The position numbers were made by a program, and so were the translations under genes. Below are positions 32,170-41,822 of a DNA stretch of 49,796 nucleotides, piece after piece. Numbering within the stretch: position 1 is the stretch's first letter; the number at the start of each line of letters is the position of its first letter. The notes below the pieces were generated by a model. The model was given only the letters and a program-made list of their open reading frames with translations, had not been told where the DNA came from and searched no databases. The stretch is taken from positions 1 through 49,796 of the forward strand of contig JAHKLZ010000005.1 of the NCBI GenBank assembly GCA_020854775.1, written 5' to 3'. Source of the DNA: Candidatus Woesearchaeota archaeon (GTDB lineage Archaea > Nanobdellota > Nanobdellia > Woesearchaeales > 21-14-0-10-32-9).

Positions 32170-33523
32170 TTCTTTGTCTGATGCATTGAAGGATCGGTTA
32201 AAGTCTTATGTTGATGTTGATAAGAATGATTCTTCTTTAATTAGTAGGATTAATCAGAAGAAGGATTTTGAGCGTGTTGCTTCTTTGCTTGATTTGGATG
32301 TTGTTAAGTCTAGGAAGTTGTCTCTTGATTTTGTTTCTGAAGAGCCTAAAAATGTTTTTCTTGATTTAAGTGATAAAAATAAGGATGATGATTCTGCTGA
32401 AGATGTTGTTGATGAGAATAATTTTTCTTTTAGTTTTAAAGAAGATGTTAGTCTTGGTTGTGTTTCTTTTGATGATGTTCTTTCTTATTTTCGTGGTAGG
32501 GGCGTGGTTGGCGAGGAATCTTTGTGTTTAAAGATTTTTTTAGCTGCTTCTAATAATTTGTCTTTTGGTGTTGAGGGTTTTAGTGGTTCTGGTAAGACTT
32601 TTGTTGTTGATAAGCTTATTGATTTGTTTGATGTTAATGATTTATATCGTCTTGATTTGAGTTCTAAGATGGCTGTTTTTTATGATTCTAAAAATATTAA
32701 TGGTTTTAGGACTATTTATATTCCTGAGTTGCAAAAGGCTTTGCAAGATACGAAGTCTCCTATTGTTGAGGTTGTTAAGAATCTTACTGAGGGTAAAGAT
32801 GTTAAGCGAGTTGTTACTGATTATAAAAATAAAGGTAGTAAAGTTTTTAATATTACTAAGGGAAAGTCGGTTATTTATACTCTTGCTTCTGAGAATTATT
32901 TTAAGAAGGATGAAGAGCTTAATCGTCGTTTTTTGAGATTTAAAACAAATAGTAGCGAGGAACATTTGGATGATGTTCTTAATAGTAAGTCTTTGAAGCG
33001 TCAGGATTTTTCTTTTTTTGAGGATGTTGATTCTTTAAAGTCTAAGTTAAAAAATTATTTTGGTTTTTTGAGGAACTTGGACGTTAAGATTTTTGATCCT
33101 TATTGTTCTTATTTGTCTGATTTTTTGCCTAGGACTCAGAAGTCTGTTGGTTATGTTGATCATTATTTTTCTTTGGTTGATGCTGTTACTCGTTTTAATT
33201 TTAAGGATAGGTTTTTGTTTAAGTATGGTGATAAAGACGTTGTTGTTTCTGAGTTGGAGGATCATTTCGTTGTTCATAAGCTTTATTATTCTGAGTTCTT
33301 GGATACTTTAAGTGGTTTTAGTGAGCGTAATAATTTTGATGATGAATTATTGTTAATTCAGGATTTGAGAAAGAAGTTTGTTGATTGGGACGTTGCATTT
33401 AGTAAAGGCTTAGAAGTTAGTAAGAATAATTTAGGTGATAATTTTTATAAGTATGTTTCCAGGCTTAATTCTAATAATTATGTTCATGATATGAAAGAGA
33501 AGTATTCTTTTTTGAGTTATTAA
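32153..33523 (+). CDS. P-loop ATPase, AAA+/helicase-like
   Basis: About 456 residues. An acidic N-terminal ~130 residues (KNKDDDSAEDVVDENN) leads to a P-loop GFSGSGKT at 142-149, a possible Walker B (FRTIYIPELQ), a segment TEGKDV, then VIYTLASEN and ELNRRFLRF, which resemble sensor and arginine-finger elements. The order recalls MoxR-like or phage/plasmid helicase-type ATPases but I cannot assign a family. Start uncertain: GTG 32147, ATG 32153 or TTG 32156, all overlapping the previous gene; GAGGGGTGG just upstream favours the latter two. Coupled with the upstream AAA+ gene. Confidence 0.65.
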   Translation: MLSLFNSLSDALKDRLKSYVDVDKNDSSLISRINQKKDFERVASLLDLDVVKSRKLSLDFVSEEPKNVFLDLSDKNKDDDSAEDVVDENNFSFSFKEDVSLGCVSFDDVLSYFRGRGVVGEESLCLKIFLAASNNLSFGVEGFSGSGKTFVVDKLIDLFDVNDLYRLDLSSKMAVFYDSKNINGFRTIYIPELQKALQDTKSPIVEVVKNLTEGKDVKRVVTDYKNKGSKVFNITKGKSVIYTLASENYFKKDEELNRRFLRFKTNSSEEHLDDVLNSKSLKRQDFSFFEDVDSLKSKLKNYFGFLRNLDVKIFDPYCSYLSDFLPRTQKSVGYVDHYFSLVDAVTRFNFKDRFLFKYGDKDVVVSELEDHFVVHKLYYSEFLDTLSGFSERNNFDDELLLIQDLRKKFVDWDVAFSKGLEVSKNNLGDNFYKYVSRLNSNNYVHDMKEKYSFLSY

Positions 33524-34243
33524 TTATTTTTTTGAGTTTTTCCATAGTACTTGGAATTGTGCTTTGTAATTGTTTGTTATTGATTCGTTTTGTATTCTTA
33601 AAGTTGTGATTTCTTTTGTCCATTCTGTTATTAGTATTTCTTTGTTGCATATTATTGTTGATACGTTGAAATCTTGGTTTTCGCATATTTTTGTTTTTGT
33701 TTTTTCGTCGTTTATTTTTTTTATTTTTTTTTCTAATTCTTTTGAGTATATTTGTTTTAGTGGTATGTTTTTTTGTATTCTTGTTTTGTGGAATGGGAAT
33801 ATTCTTGCGCCCAGGAGTTTTATTGCTTTTTCGGGCATTCCTAGAACTAGTATTTCTTCTTCGTGGTTCAGCAATTCGAATAGTTTGTCTATGAATGAGT
33901 TTATTCCTTTTATTAGTGTTATTTCTGATGTGTTTTCTGCTAGTTTTTTTGTTAGTATTAATTGCGGTATTATTTTTTTTAGGTTTTCTTCTTTTTCTTT
34001 TATTATTCTTATTAGTATGTTTGGGTCTGATGCTTCATAGAATGTTATGTTGTCTTGTTTCATATAGGATACTATTCCTTTGTTTGTTAGTTTTTTTAGA
34101 GTATCATAAACATTTGTTCTGTGTAGTTTGGTTTTTTCTGATATGTTTGTTACGGTTGTGCTTCCTAGTTCTAGTAGTGATAAGTATGTTTTTGTTTCGT
34201 TATTGGTCATTCCTATGTCTGTTAGTATTTCTTCTGGTTTCAT
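33524..34243 (-). CDS. TrmB family transcriptional regulator
   Basis: 239 residues. The N-terminal winged helix (GMTNNETKTYLSLLELGSTTVTNISEKTKLHRTNVYDTLKKL) is the TrmB signature, followed by a short coiled coil and an effector-like domain (LIKGINSFIDKLFELLNHEEEILVLGMP). Sugar binding is known for some family members; nothing here shows the ligand. Its stop directly abuts the stop of the convergent ATPase gene. Confidence 0.9.
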   Translation of the reverse strand: MKPEEILTDIGMTNNETKTYLSLLELGSTTVTNISEKTKLHRTNVYDTLKKLTNKGIVSYMKQDNITFYEASDPNILIRIIKEKEENLKKIIPQLILTKKLAENTSEITLIKGINSFIDKLFELLNHEEEILVLGMPEKAIKLLGARIFPFHKTRIQKNIPLKQIYSKELEKKIKKINDEKTKTKICENQDFNVSTIICNKEILITEWTKEITTLRIQNESITNNYKAQFQVLWKNSKK

Positions 34244-34413
34244 ATTTTTTTTAGAAGGGTTTGTTTTTATTTTAATTCTTCTGAGTTTTTTTCGTTGTTT
34301 TTTTGTTTTTGTTATTTGTTTTTTCGGTTTTTTCGGTTTTTTTGTTGTATTTTTTTGTACTGCTCATGATTAAATAATTATTTGTGTATTTTTTTGTGTG
34401 GAGGTTGATTACT

Positions 34414-34674
34414 ATGAGTAAGCTCGGAAAAATGTTGTTATTTGCGGGGTGTTTCACCGCGGGTTATTTTGTTGGTAAGGGTTTTGTTAATAAGGACGTT
34501 GTTTCTTCTAAGTATGAAGTTGTGCAACGGGAAGATAATCATTTTCTTCGTTCTAAAGAGCTTGATAAATCTTATGTTTTGCGTGAGATTAATCGTGAAG
34601 TGTACATGGGTGATTTGGAGCATATGATTAATGGCGTAAAGGAAATGGTTAGTTCTTATGATTCTAAGAGGTGA
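34414..34674 (+). CDS. Small membrane-anchored protein A
   Basis: 86 residues with one N-terminal transmembrane helix (MLLFAGCFTAGYFVGKGF) and a soluble tail. The tail pattern YVLREINREVYMGDLEHMINGV is echoed in the next protein (YELNEFSDNFYLGGVDHNLNGV), so the two are divergent paralogues. Start at 34414 chosen because GGAGG lies nine bases upstream; an ATG at 34384 is rejected. Function unknown. The last codons overlap the region before the next start. Confidence 0.6.
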   Translation: MSKLGKMLLFAGCFTAGYFVGKGFVNKDVVSSKYEVVQREDNHFLRSKELDKSYVLREINREVYMGDLEHMINGVKEMVSSYDSKR

Positions 34675-34679
34675 TTCGT

Positions 34680-35111
34680 GTGAGTAATTTAAGGAACGTT
34701 GTTAGTGGCTTATTGATTGGTGGCGTTGTTGGTTATTTTGTTGCTAAGAATAATCAGCCTTTGTATACTCTAAGTGAGAAGAATAATATTAATTATTTGT
34801 TTTCTAAGAATGTTAAAAAAGCATATGAATTAAATGAATTTAGTGATAATTTTTATCTTGGTGGTGTTGATCATAATCTTAATGGTGTTAGGGATTTGGC
34901 TTATTTTCAGGGTTTTTCTTTTAAGGAAAAAGAATTGTTGATTGAAAAACAGAGATGTGATAGTTTAGATATTATTCTTGAGGATTCTTTGGATAAATTG
35001 GATAAGCTTAGGAAAATTGATAAGTTAGATGATATTGGTGAAAAGATTAATCAAGGTTATCAGTACTTGCGTTTAAAGATGCGTGATTTAAAGAAAAAAA
35101 TGTTAGAATGA
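34680..35111 (+). CDS. Small membrane-anchored protein B with coiled coil
   Basis: 143 residues: one N-terminal helix (VVSGLLIGGVVGYFVA), a middle domain shared with protein A, and a coiled-coil tail (about 95-143). Start is GTG at 34680, six bases after GAGGTG; an earlier GTG at 34671 overlaps the upstream stop. Ends five bases from the convergent gene at 35117. Confidence 0.58.
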   Translation: MSNLRNVVSGLLIGGVVGYFVAKNNQPLYTLSEKNNINYLFSKNVKKAYELNEFSDNFYLGGVDHNLNGVRDLAYFQGFSFKEKELLIEKQRCDSLDIILEDSLDKLDKLRKIDKLDDIGEKINQGYQYLRLKMRDLKKKMLE

Positions 35112-35116
35112 ATTTT

Positions 35117-36430
35117 TTATTTTTTGAATATTTTTTTTGTTTGATTTTTTATTTTGTTTACTAGTTTTTTTTCTTGGTTCATTATATTATTCATTTGTTT
35201 CTCTGTTTTTTTGAGTTTGTCTATTATTATTTCTAATTCTTCGCATTCTCTTGCTAGTTGTGAGTCTATTGACATCTCTGTTTCTAATTCACCTATTAGT
35301 TTTTGTATTAATCCTGATGAATCAGGCGGTATTTGTTTTGTGTTTATTGCGTTTTTTAGTTCGTCTGCTATTTGTGTTTTACTTGTTTGATTAATCATGA
35401 ATTGTTGTTCTAGTTTTTTTACGTTCGTTATTTTTTGTTCGTATTGTTGTTCTAAAGCGATGAATTTTTGTAGTAACTCGTTTAGTTGTTTGTGTATTTG
35501 TTGTTCTGATTCTTCTGTTTTGTCTTTGAAGTCTTCTATGTGTTTTATTAGTACTTCTTTTATTGCCGTTATTGCTTGTTTTTCTTCGCCTTCTGATTTT
35601 TCTAATATGTTTTTTACTAGGTTTATTCTTCTTACTACTCTTTGTGTGTTTCCTTCTAGTCTTCCTATTGCGTTGCTTAAATCTTTCATGGCGCTGTGTA
35701 CTAGTGATCTTCCTCGTTCATCATTGACGTAGGATGATTCGCCTATCGTGTCTGATATTTTTTTTAGTTGTGCTACTAGTTTCTTGTTGTTTTCTATGTC
35801 TAATTCTACTATTCCTTTTCTTCTGAAGAAAGGTATTCCTGATTTGCCTATTATTTTGTCTAATGCGCTTTTTTCTTTATCTAATGCGCTTATTCCTGTT
35901 TTTGCGCTATCGCTTATTTGTCTTGCTTCTCTGTTTACTTCATCTGCATCCGCGGATATTTTATTTGCGTCTGCTAGTGCTTTTGATTGTTCTGACCATC
36001 CTCCTTTAAACAAGGCCCATATTGTGTATATTCCTAGGATTAGTACTGCTATCATGCTTAGTGAGGTGAATGTTCCTATTAGTCCTAGTAGGGCTGATAA
36101 GAATGGTGTTGAGAATATAATCATTAGTGATACTGCTATGCTGAAAATTTTGTGAGGTCCTTTGCTTGGTGCGTCTCTGAATAAAGGTATTTTTCCAGCT
36201 GCTAAAAATATTACTGAGAATGCTATCAAGAAACCTAGTATTAATATCCATAAAGGTCCTGTGTACGCTGCTGAGCTCACTATGTTTGGTATTGTGATTT
36301 CTATGCTTATTAATTCGAATATTGATACTATTATTCCGCTTGTGCCTCCTAACATGTCTCCTTGTTGTGCTAGAACTAATTTCGGAGTTAATAATGATAA
36401 TAGTAAGAGTAATGGTTTGTATTTTTTCAT
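35117..36430 (-). CDS. Membrane protein with long coiled-coil cytoplasmic domain
   Basis: 437 residues. Signal-like N-terminus (KYKPLLLLLSLLTPKLVLAQ), then about four transmembrane helices up to residue ~145, followed by ~290 residues of charged helix with coiled-coil character (SKALADANKISADADEVNREARQ onward). The layout resembles sensory or scaffold proteins without a recognisable output domain. No family recognised. The next - strand gene upstream (36493) is also a membrane protein and probably belongs to the same operon. Confidence 0.6.
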   Translation of the reverse strand: MKKYKPLLLLLSLLTPKLVLAQQGDMLGGTSGIIVSIFELISIEITIPNIVSSAAYTGPLWILILGFLIAFSVIFLAAGKIPLFRDAPSKGPHKIFSIAVSLMIIFSTPFLSALLGLIGTFTSLSMIAVLILGIYTIWALFKGGWSEQSKALADANKISADADEVNREARQISDSAKTGISALDKEKSALDKIIGKSGIPFFRRKGIVELDIENNKKLVAQLKKISDTIGESSYVNDERGRSLVHSAMKDLSNAIGRLEGNTQRVVRRINLVKNILEKSEGEEKQAITAIKEVLIKHIEDFKDKTEESEQQIHKQLNELLQKFIALEQQYEQKITNVKKLEQQFMINQTSKTQIADELKNAINTKQIPPDSSGLIQKLIGELETEMSIDSQLARECEELEIIIDKLKKTEKQMNNIMNQEKKLVNKIKNQTKKIFKK

Positions 36431-36492
36431 GTTATTGCTCTTTTTATTGTTTTATTTAAATCTTTCTTTTTGTTATTATTATTTAATAGTTA

Positions 36493-36891
36493 CTAAAACG
36501 GCAGGTATTGTCCTATTAGTCCTGCTAATAAGTATTCCCATATGTATGGCCCTATTATTAGTAATACTACTATTATTATGACGTGTAACCAGCTTTCGCC
36601 GACTCCTCCTTTTCCTGTTATGGATGCTGCTACTTTGATTTTTATCATAGCTATTAGTCCTATGGCTATTCTTGCTCCTAAGTATATTATGAAGTTTCCT
36701 GCTAATCCTACTAAGTTTAGTGCCCATGCCACGTTGAAACTTACAAATGTTAATATAAACATTATAGGCATTGTGTGTAGGCCGTGTTGTAGCCAGTGCA
36801 TTCCGTGTTCGTCTACTGATAAGAAATACAGCTCTATTAATCCTAGTAGTACTCCGAATATGAGTGGTGGTAGTATCATGAATTCTGCCAT
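36493..36891 (-). CDS. Multi-helix membrane protein, unknown
   Basis: 132 residues with four predicted transmembrane helices (about 5-25, 38-58, 60-85, 100-125). Contains a His-rich loop (DEHGMHWLQHGLHTM) between helices one and two, which could bind metal. Not recognised. 62 bases separate it from the gene at 35117. Confidence 0.58.
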   Translation of the reverse strand: MAEFMILPPLIFGVLLGLIELYFLSVDEHGMHWLQHGLHTMPIMFILTFVSFNVAWALNLVGLAGNFIIYLGARIAIGLIAMIKIKVAASITGKGGVGESWLHVIIIVVLLIIGPYIWEYLLAGLIGQYLPF

Positions 36892-37051
36892 GAATTTTTT
36901 TGCTCCTCTTAGATATTTAAATGTTTTGATTTTTTTCGCATTATTTACTTCATTACTAGTGATTTGATTAGTTCTAAGTACTTATCTTAAAGAATTTAAT
37001 AATAGTATAATTGATTAAATAAGTTAAAAAAAATTGTTTAATAGAACTTTT

Positions 37052-37306
37052 TTATTTGATTTGGACTTTTTGTCCTATTGCTTGTCCTGGCATTCCTGTT
37101 TCGAATAATACTCTGATTGCTCCTGAGTTTCCGTGTGCGCTTCTTATTTCGCCACTCATTTCTTTTTTTCCTGTGTTGTAGATGACTTTTTTTCCTATCA
37201 GTTTTTGTGCTTCTTCTTTTGTTTTTGTTGTTTCTGGTTGGATTATCATCTGATTTGGACTTGTTCTGTGTATTCCTCTTTTGAAGTTAATTATTGTTCC
37301 GTTCAT
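37052..37306 (-). CDS. rpl35ae: Ribosomal protein L35Ae
   Basis: 84 residues of the large-subunit protein L35Ae: NGTIINFKRGIHRTSPNQMII, then IGKKVIYNTGKKEMSGEI and HGNSGAIRVLFETGMPGQAIGQ are family landmarks. A TATA element (minus strand, 37329-37340) sits 28 bases before the ATG, so the mRNA is probably leaderless. Confidence 0.92.
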   Translation of the reverse strand: MNGTIINFKRGIHRTSPNQMIIQPETTKTKEEAQKLIGKKVIYNTGKKEMSGEIRSAHGNSGAIRVLFETGMPGQAIGQKVQIK

Positions 37307-37369
37307 TGTTTCTCGGAATCTTGGAGGGTTTATAAATATTACTCTTGGCGTAGAATTAATAGTGTGGTT

Positions 37370-39301
37370 CTAGACGTTTTTTTTCATTTCTTTTATGATC
37401 TTGTTTTTTAGTTTTTCTTTTCCTTTCCAGTCTAGTACTTCTTCGAAGACTTCGTGAAGCATGGTTACAGGGACTATTTTTACTTTTTTTAGCATTTTTT
37501 CGTCCACGACTATGTCTTGGACGTTGCTTTTTGGCACTATCACTTTTTCTATGCCTGCTTCTATTGCTGCCTCTATTTTGCTACTTACCCCTCCTATTGG
37601 GAGTATTTCTCCTCTTACGCTTAGACTTCCTGTCATGGCATAATTTTGTTTTATTGGTAAGTTGTTTAATGCTGATACTATGCTTAGTGCTACTGCGACG
37701 CTTGCACTGTCTCCTTCTACGCCTTCATATGTTTGTAAGAATTGTACGTGTATATCGTATTTATCTCGAATGTCTTTTCCGAAGTATTTCTTAATGATTA
37801 CTGACACGTTCTTTATGGCTTCTTTCGCTATTTCTCCTAGTTTGCCCGTAGCTATTATTTCTTTTTCTTTGCCTGGTGCGACTTCTGCTTCTATTGGTAG
37901 TATTATTCCTGAGTGGCTGTCTCCTTCGCCTATGACTGCTAATCCGTTTACTCGTCCTATTTGTTTTCCTTTTGTGATTATTACTTCGTATTCTTTTTTT
38001 CTTTCGATGTATTTGTCCGCGATTTGTTTTTCTAGGCTTCTAGCAATTGTTTTTGCTTCTTTTACGTGTTCCGGAGTCACTATTTTTGCGTTTTCGTCTA
38101 GTGCTAGGTCTCCTGCTGCTCTTACTAATCCTCCTAGATCTCTGAGTCTTAGTGTTAGGTGTCCTTTTCTGTTTGCTTTCTTTTTTGCTTCTTCTATTAT
38201 GTAATCTACTGCTTCTCTTGTGAAATGCGGTATTTTTCCGTCTTTTTTGACTTCTTGCGCGACGAATTTCGCGATGTGGGTTCTGTTTTTTTCTGTGTTT
38301 TTCATGGTGTCTGCCATGAATACTTCGTATCCATATCCTCGAATTCTGGATCTTAATGCGGGGTGCATGTGTTTTACTGTTTCCATGTTTCCTGCTGCGA
38401 TTAGTACGAATTTGCAAGGTACCGGATCGGTTCTTACCATTGCTCCTGCACTTCTTTCGCTTTGTCCTGTGATTGAGAATTTTCCTTCTTGTATCGCTGT
38501 TAATAATTCTTGTTGTGTGTTTGGTGCTAATGTTGCGATTTCATCTATGAATAATACTCCTAGGTGTGCTTTATGTATCATTCCTGCTACCACTCTTTCA
38601 TGTGCAGGTGTTCCTAAGCCTCCTGATTGGAAAGGGTCATGTAATACGTCTCCGAGTAGGGCTCCTGCGTGTGCTCCTGTTGCGTCATAGAAGGGTGCTT
38701 GACTTCTGTTGAAGTTGTCCACTATAACTTTTGGTGCGCTGGTTTTGTCGCCCATTTTTTTGTTTAAGTTTAGGAATATAATGAATATTGCTAGGAATGC
38801 TATTCCTCCTATGAAGAATGCTGCGAACATTATTGCTCCCGCTGCTGCTCCTAATTTTTCTGTGTAATGGTTTAGTATGAACCATGGTGCTATCATTGCT
38901 AGTAGTGCTAGTATTAGTATGATTGTGCTTTGTCCTTGCATTGATTTTAGTCCTTGAGTTTTTGATTCTGTGACTAGTGTTCTTCCTTTTCCTGCTGTTG
39001 CTGTTTTTATTATTGGTTGGTTTTCGTCGTTGGGGTTGTGGAAGCTTATTATATCTACTAGTTTTTCTTTTGGTAGTAGTTCCGCCATGGCTAGACCTAG
39101 CATGCTTTTTCCTGTTCCGGGTTCTCCTATTAGTAGTACGTGTCTTCTTTGTGTGCTTGCTTTTTTTATTACTCTTATCGCGTCTTCTTGTCCTATGACT
39201 TGGTCTATTAGTTTATCGTTTACTTTGAGTTCAGCTGTTGTTTTGAATGAGAATCCGTTTTTTGATGTATTTTTGGTTTTTTTCTTGGTCATGCTCGTCA
39301 C
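37370..39301 (-). CDS. lonB: Archaeal LonB membrane protease
   Basis: 643 residues. An AAA+ module (Walker A GEPGTGKS at 59-66; LFIDEIATL as Walker B) is interrupted by two transmembrane helices ([18 protein letters not shown] and [19 protein letters not shown]), the hallmark of archaeal LonB. The C-terminal protease domain carries the catalytic Ser in [12 protein letters not shown] and Lys in [14 protein letters not shown]. It degrades misfolded and membrane proteins on the cytoplasmic face. Convergence with other genes is absent; upstream neighbour is divergent. Confidence 0.96.
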   Translation of the reverse strand: MTSMTKKKTKNTSKNGFSFKTTAELKVNDKLIDQVIGQEDAIRVIKKASTQRRHVLLIGEPGTGKSMLGLAMAELLPKEKLVDIISFHNPNDENQPIIKTATAGKGRTLVTESKTQGLKSMQGQSTIILILALLAMIAPWFILNHYTEKLGAAAGAIMFAAFFIGGIAFLAIFIIFLNLNKKMGDKTSAPKVIVDNFNRSQAPFYDATGAHAGALLGDVLHDPFQSGGLGTPAHERVVAGMIHKAHLGVLFIDEIATLAPNTQQELLTAIQEGKFSITGQSERSAGAMVRTDPVPCKFVLIAAGNMETVKHMHPALRSRIRGYGYEVFMADTMKNTEKNRTHIAKFVAQEVKKDGKIPHFTREAVDYIIEEAKKKANRKGHLTLRLRDLGGLVRAAGDLALDENAKIVTPEHVKEAKTIARSLEKQIADKYIERKKEYEVIITKGKQIGRVNGLAVIGEGDSHSGIILPIEAEVAPGKEKEIIATGKLGEIAKEAIKNVSVIIKKYFGKDIRDKYDIHVQFLQTYEGVEGDSASVAVALSIVSALNNLPIKQNYAMTGSLSVRGEILPIGGVSSKIEAAIEAGIEKVIVPKSNVQDIVVDEKMLKKVKIVPVTMLHEVFEEVLDWKGKEKLKNKIIKEMKKNV

Positions 39302-39373
39302 TTTTTATTCTTTTTCGTAGTTTGTTGTCTTTTTAATAGTTTTCGTTTTCTTCTCTGTGTTTTTTGTGATAAT

Positions 39374-39383
39374 ATTTATAAAT
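39374..39383. promoter_or_regulatory. TATA element in lonB / DHH gene divergent region
   Basis: The sequence ATTTATAAAT is symmetric and could serve either direction. Forward it predicts a ~110-base leader for the DHH gene; reverse, a ~50-base leader for lonB. Confidence 0.45.
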
Positions 39384-39516
39384 GATTATTGTTTTCTTGT
39401 TTTTGTAGAGAAAAGAAGAGTTGTCTTTTTCAGATTTATTGAAATTGACTAATCCTGCCTAGATGATTGGGAGTGGATGAAAAATAATGTTTAATTCTTT
39501 TCAAGAGGTAATAAAA

Positions 39517-41082
39517 ATGAGTTACGATAGTAATAAAGATAGTAAGAATAATAATGTTAAAACTAACAGTGTTAGTAAGAGTGAAGATTTTGATAAGGGT
39601 CTTGTTTTTAGGAAGTTTGATAAGACGTTTTTGGTTAAGGATTTGAAGGATAATGATTTTTTTGAGGGGAACGTTAAGATTCTTAGGAAGTCTGTTCCTG
39701 GTCCTGTTATTTTTTTGGTGAGTGATGGTACTGGTAGCGTGGATGCTGTTACTAAGAATTCTGATTTTCAAGAGGATGATATTGTTTTTTTGAAGGGTAA
39801 GGTTAGTGAGCGCGCGGGTAAGCTTCAGATTGAGATTACTACTATTTTGAAGTCCGATGTTGATTTTGATTCTGTTCTTGATAAGCATAGTGTGCCTGTT
39901 CGTACTAATTTCAGTATTAGTTCTGAACGTTTTGATTTAATGAAGCCTCGTTTCTTGGAGATTGCTAAGCGTATTCGTTTGGCTGTTCTTAATAATCAGC
40001 CTATTTTTATTAGACATCATAATGATTCTGATGGTATTAATTCTGGTTTGGCTTTGGAGCAGTCAATTCGTGGTTTTATGGGTCGTGTTGGTATTAATCC
40101 TGATTATAATCTTTATAGGAGTCCTAGTAAGGCGCCTTTTTATGAGGTCGGTGATGTTTTTAAGGACGTGGTGTTTGCTAAGCGTCTTACTGGTTTTAAT
40201 CAGAAGAAGCCTTTGATTATTGTGGCTGATAATGGTTCTACGCCTGAGGATGTTTTTGCTTTTAAGACTTTGAAAAGTATGGGTTTTGAGGCTATTGTTA
40301 TTGATCATCATAATCCTGTTAGTGTTGTTGATGGTGTAACTAGTGTTTGTCCTTTTTTATCTCTTCATTTGAATCCTTACATGTTTGGTTTGGATAGTAA
40401 GACTAGTGCTGGTATGCTTTGTTATGAGGTTGCTAGGTTCGTGGATGAAGAATTTGAGAATTCTTTGATGCCTGCTATTGCTGGTATTAGTGATAGGTGT
40501 GATATTTCTGAGACTGATGCTTATATTGAGAAGACTGGTCTTGGCAAGGATGTTTTATCTAAGATGGGTGTTGCGATTGATTTTTTGGCTTATCAGATGC
40601 GTTTTGATCCTGGTAAAGGTTTATTTGAGGAAGTTTATTTTAATAAGGATTTGGTTGATATGATTAATGAGAAGGTTAGTGAGGGCGCGGAGACTCAATT
40701 GCAGAGTACTCTTCCTTATCTTAGGTCTCAGGATATTAACGGTGTTTTGTTTTCTTGGATTGATTTGGAGAAGTATACTCTTCGTTTTACGTATCCTACG
40801 CCTGGTAAGGTTATTGGTATGATTCATGATCGTGTGGCTGTTGGTAATGAGCACAAGCCTGTTATTTCTTTTGGGGTTTTGAGTGATATGATTATTATTC
40901 GTGCTACTAAGCCTGTTTTGCCTGTTCAGGAAATTTTGAGTACTCTTCAGAAGGAGTTGCCTGAGGCTAACGTGGATGGTGGCGGTCATGAGATGGCTGG
41001 TACTATTAAGTTTGTTCAGGCTCATGGTCATGATATTCTTGAGCGTATTAAGGGTATGATTCGTGAGAAAAACCTCGAATGA
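39517..41082 (+). CDS. DHH/RecJ-like phosphoesterase with OB fold
   Basis: About 521 residues. After a low-complexity N-terminus comes an OB fold (ISDGTGSVDAV-like segment VSDGTGSVDAVTK and KGKVSERAGKLQIEI), then a DHH domain with FIRHHNDSDGINSG and the motif VIDHHNP, and a DHHA1 C-terminal domain ending VDGGGHEMAGTIKF. These are the features of archaeal RecJ-like single-strand nucleases, including GAN-type proteins linked to replication. RISDRCDI-like (GISDRCDI) supplies another metal ligand. Start at 39517 is chosen for GAGGT eight bases upstream; 39487 is an alternative. Confidence 0.85.
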   Translation: MSYDSNKDSKNNNVKTNSVSKSEDFDKGLVFRKFDKTFLVKDLKDNDFFEGNVKILRKSVPGPVIFLVSDGTGSVDAVTKNSDFQEDDIVFLKGKVSERAGKLQIEITTILKSDVDFDSVLDKHSVPVRTNFSISSERFDLMKPRFLEIAKRIRLAVLNNQPIFIRHHNDSDGINSGLALEQSIRGFMGRVGINPDYNLYRSPSKAPFYEVGDVFKDVVFAKRLTGFNQKKPLIIVADNGSTPEDVFAFKTLKSMGFEAIVIDHHNPVSVVDGVTSVCPFLSLHLNPYMFGLDSKTSAGMLCYEVARFVDEEFENSLMPAIAGISDRCDISETDAYIEKTGLGKDVLSKMGVAIDFLAYQMRFDPGKGLFEEVYFNKDLVDMINEKVSEGAETQLQSTLPYLRSQDINGVLFSWIDLEKYTLRFTYPTPGKVIGMIHDRVAVGNEHKPVISFGVLSDMIIIRATKPVLPVQEILSTLQKELPEANVDGGGHEMAGTIKFVQAHGHDILERIKGMIREKNLE

Positions 41083-41087
41083 AAAAG

Positions 41088-41100
41088 TAATCACTGATTA
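41088..41100. promoter_or_regulatory. 13-bp perfect palindrome before TATA box
   Basis: TAATCA and TGATTA around a C. The TATA element TTTATATAT follows at 41112-41120. A putative operator of the interrupted gene below. Confidence 0.45.
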
Positions 41101-41167
41101 GTAGCTAAAGATTTATATATTGTTTGTTCTTTTTCTTTTTTTATAAATATTTTAAGAGGCATCAAAA

Positions 41168-41776
41168 ATGGTTTTTTGGAAAACAAAAAATGATTCATTT
41201 AATATTAAAGAAGAAATTAAAATTACTCTTTCTGAATTGTTTGAAGAAATGAATAGTAAAGGTTATAATAGAATAAGTGTTAACATCGCTGAGATTTCTA
41301 AATAAAGTGCTGATTCTCAAAGACCTGGTGGTTGGATGAATGTTACGCCTTATTATCCTAGTGAATTGTTTGTTTCTGATGAAATTTCATTAATGAAAGA
41401 TAAAAAGAGTTATCAAATTGCTAGTTTAGTTCTTGGTGGAGTTCCTGGCGTTGTTAATTATCCTAGTTTTGGTTTTGAATGTATTAACAGGATAAGACTT
41501 TTTCCTTTATTACCTAATATGGATGATACTTCTCCTTTATATTATGCTTCAACTCCTTCTTTTTATTCTTTAGATGATGCTGTTAATATAATGGTCGATT
41601 CTTATTTTTCTTCATCTGAATTAAAAGCAGGGTTTGTTAAAGGCGTTAAAGAATATAATAGGATTACTTCTGAGCTTTTTTCTAAAAACTGCGTTTATGA
41701 TTCTTTAAAAAAGCTTGAAGAAAAAAATACTTATTCTGATAAGATTTTTGATGATTTGATTCTTAGAACAAAGTAA
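41168..41776 (+). pseudogene. Reading frame split by one in-frame UAA
   Basis: The frame opens at ATG 41168 (GAGG eight bases upstream, TATA at 41112) and runs 45 codons to TAA at 41303-41305. Ten sense codons follow in the same frame (AGT GCT GAT ... TGG), then ATG 41336 begins a further 146-codon frame to 41776. One base change would give a single 202-residue protein. The sequence is not recognised; the first part is charged, the second contains YYPSELFVSDEIS and GGVPGVVNYPSFGFECINR. Options: a recent nonsense mutation, programmed readthrough, or two coupled genes (41168-41305 and 41336-41776; GGTGG four bases before the second ATG could serve as its ribosome-binding site). Base use is A-rich for this strand. 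Confidence 0.55.
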
Positions 41777-41822
41777 TTTTTTTTAGAAAAGTATTAATAC
41801 TTTGTTTGTTTTTTTTGTTTTT

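Noticed and set aside
39403-39516. C/D box sRNA in the leader of the DHH gene
   Set aside because: GATGATT and GGATGA resemble box C, but no correctly placed CTGA box D or terminal stem was found.
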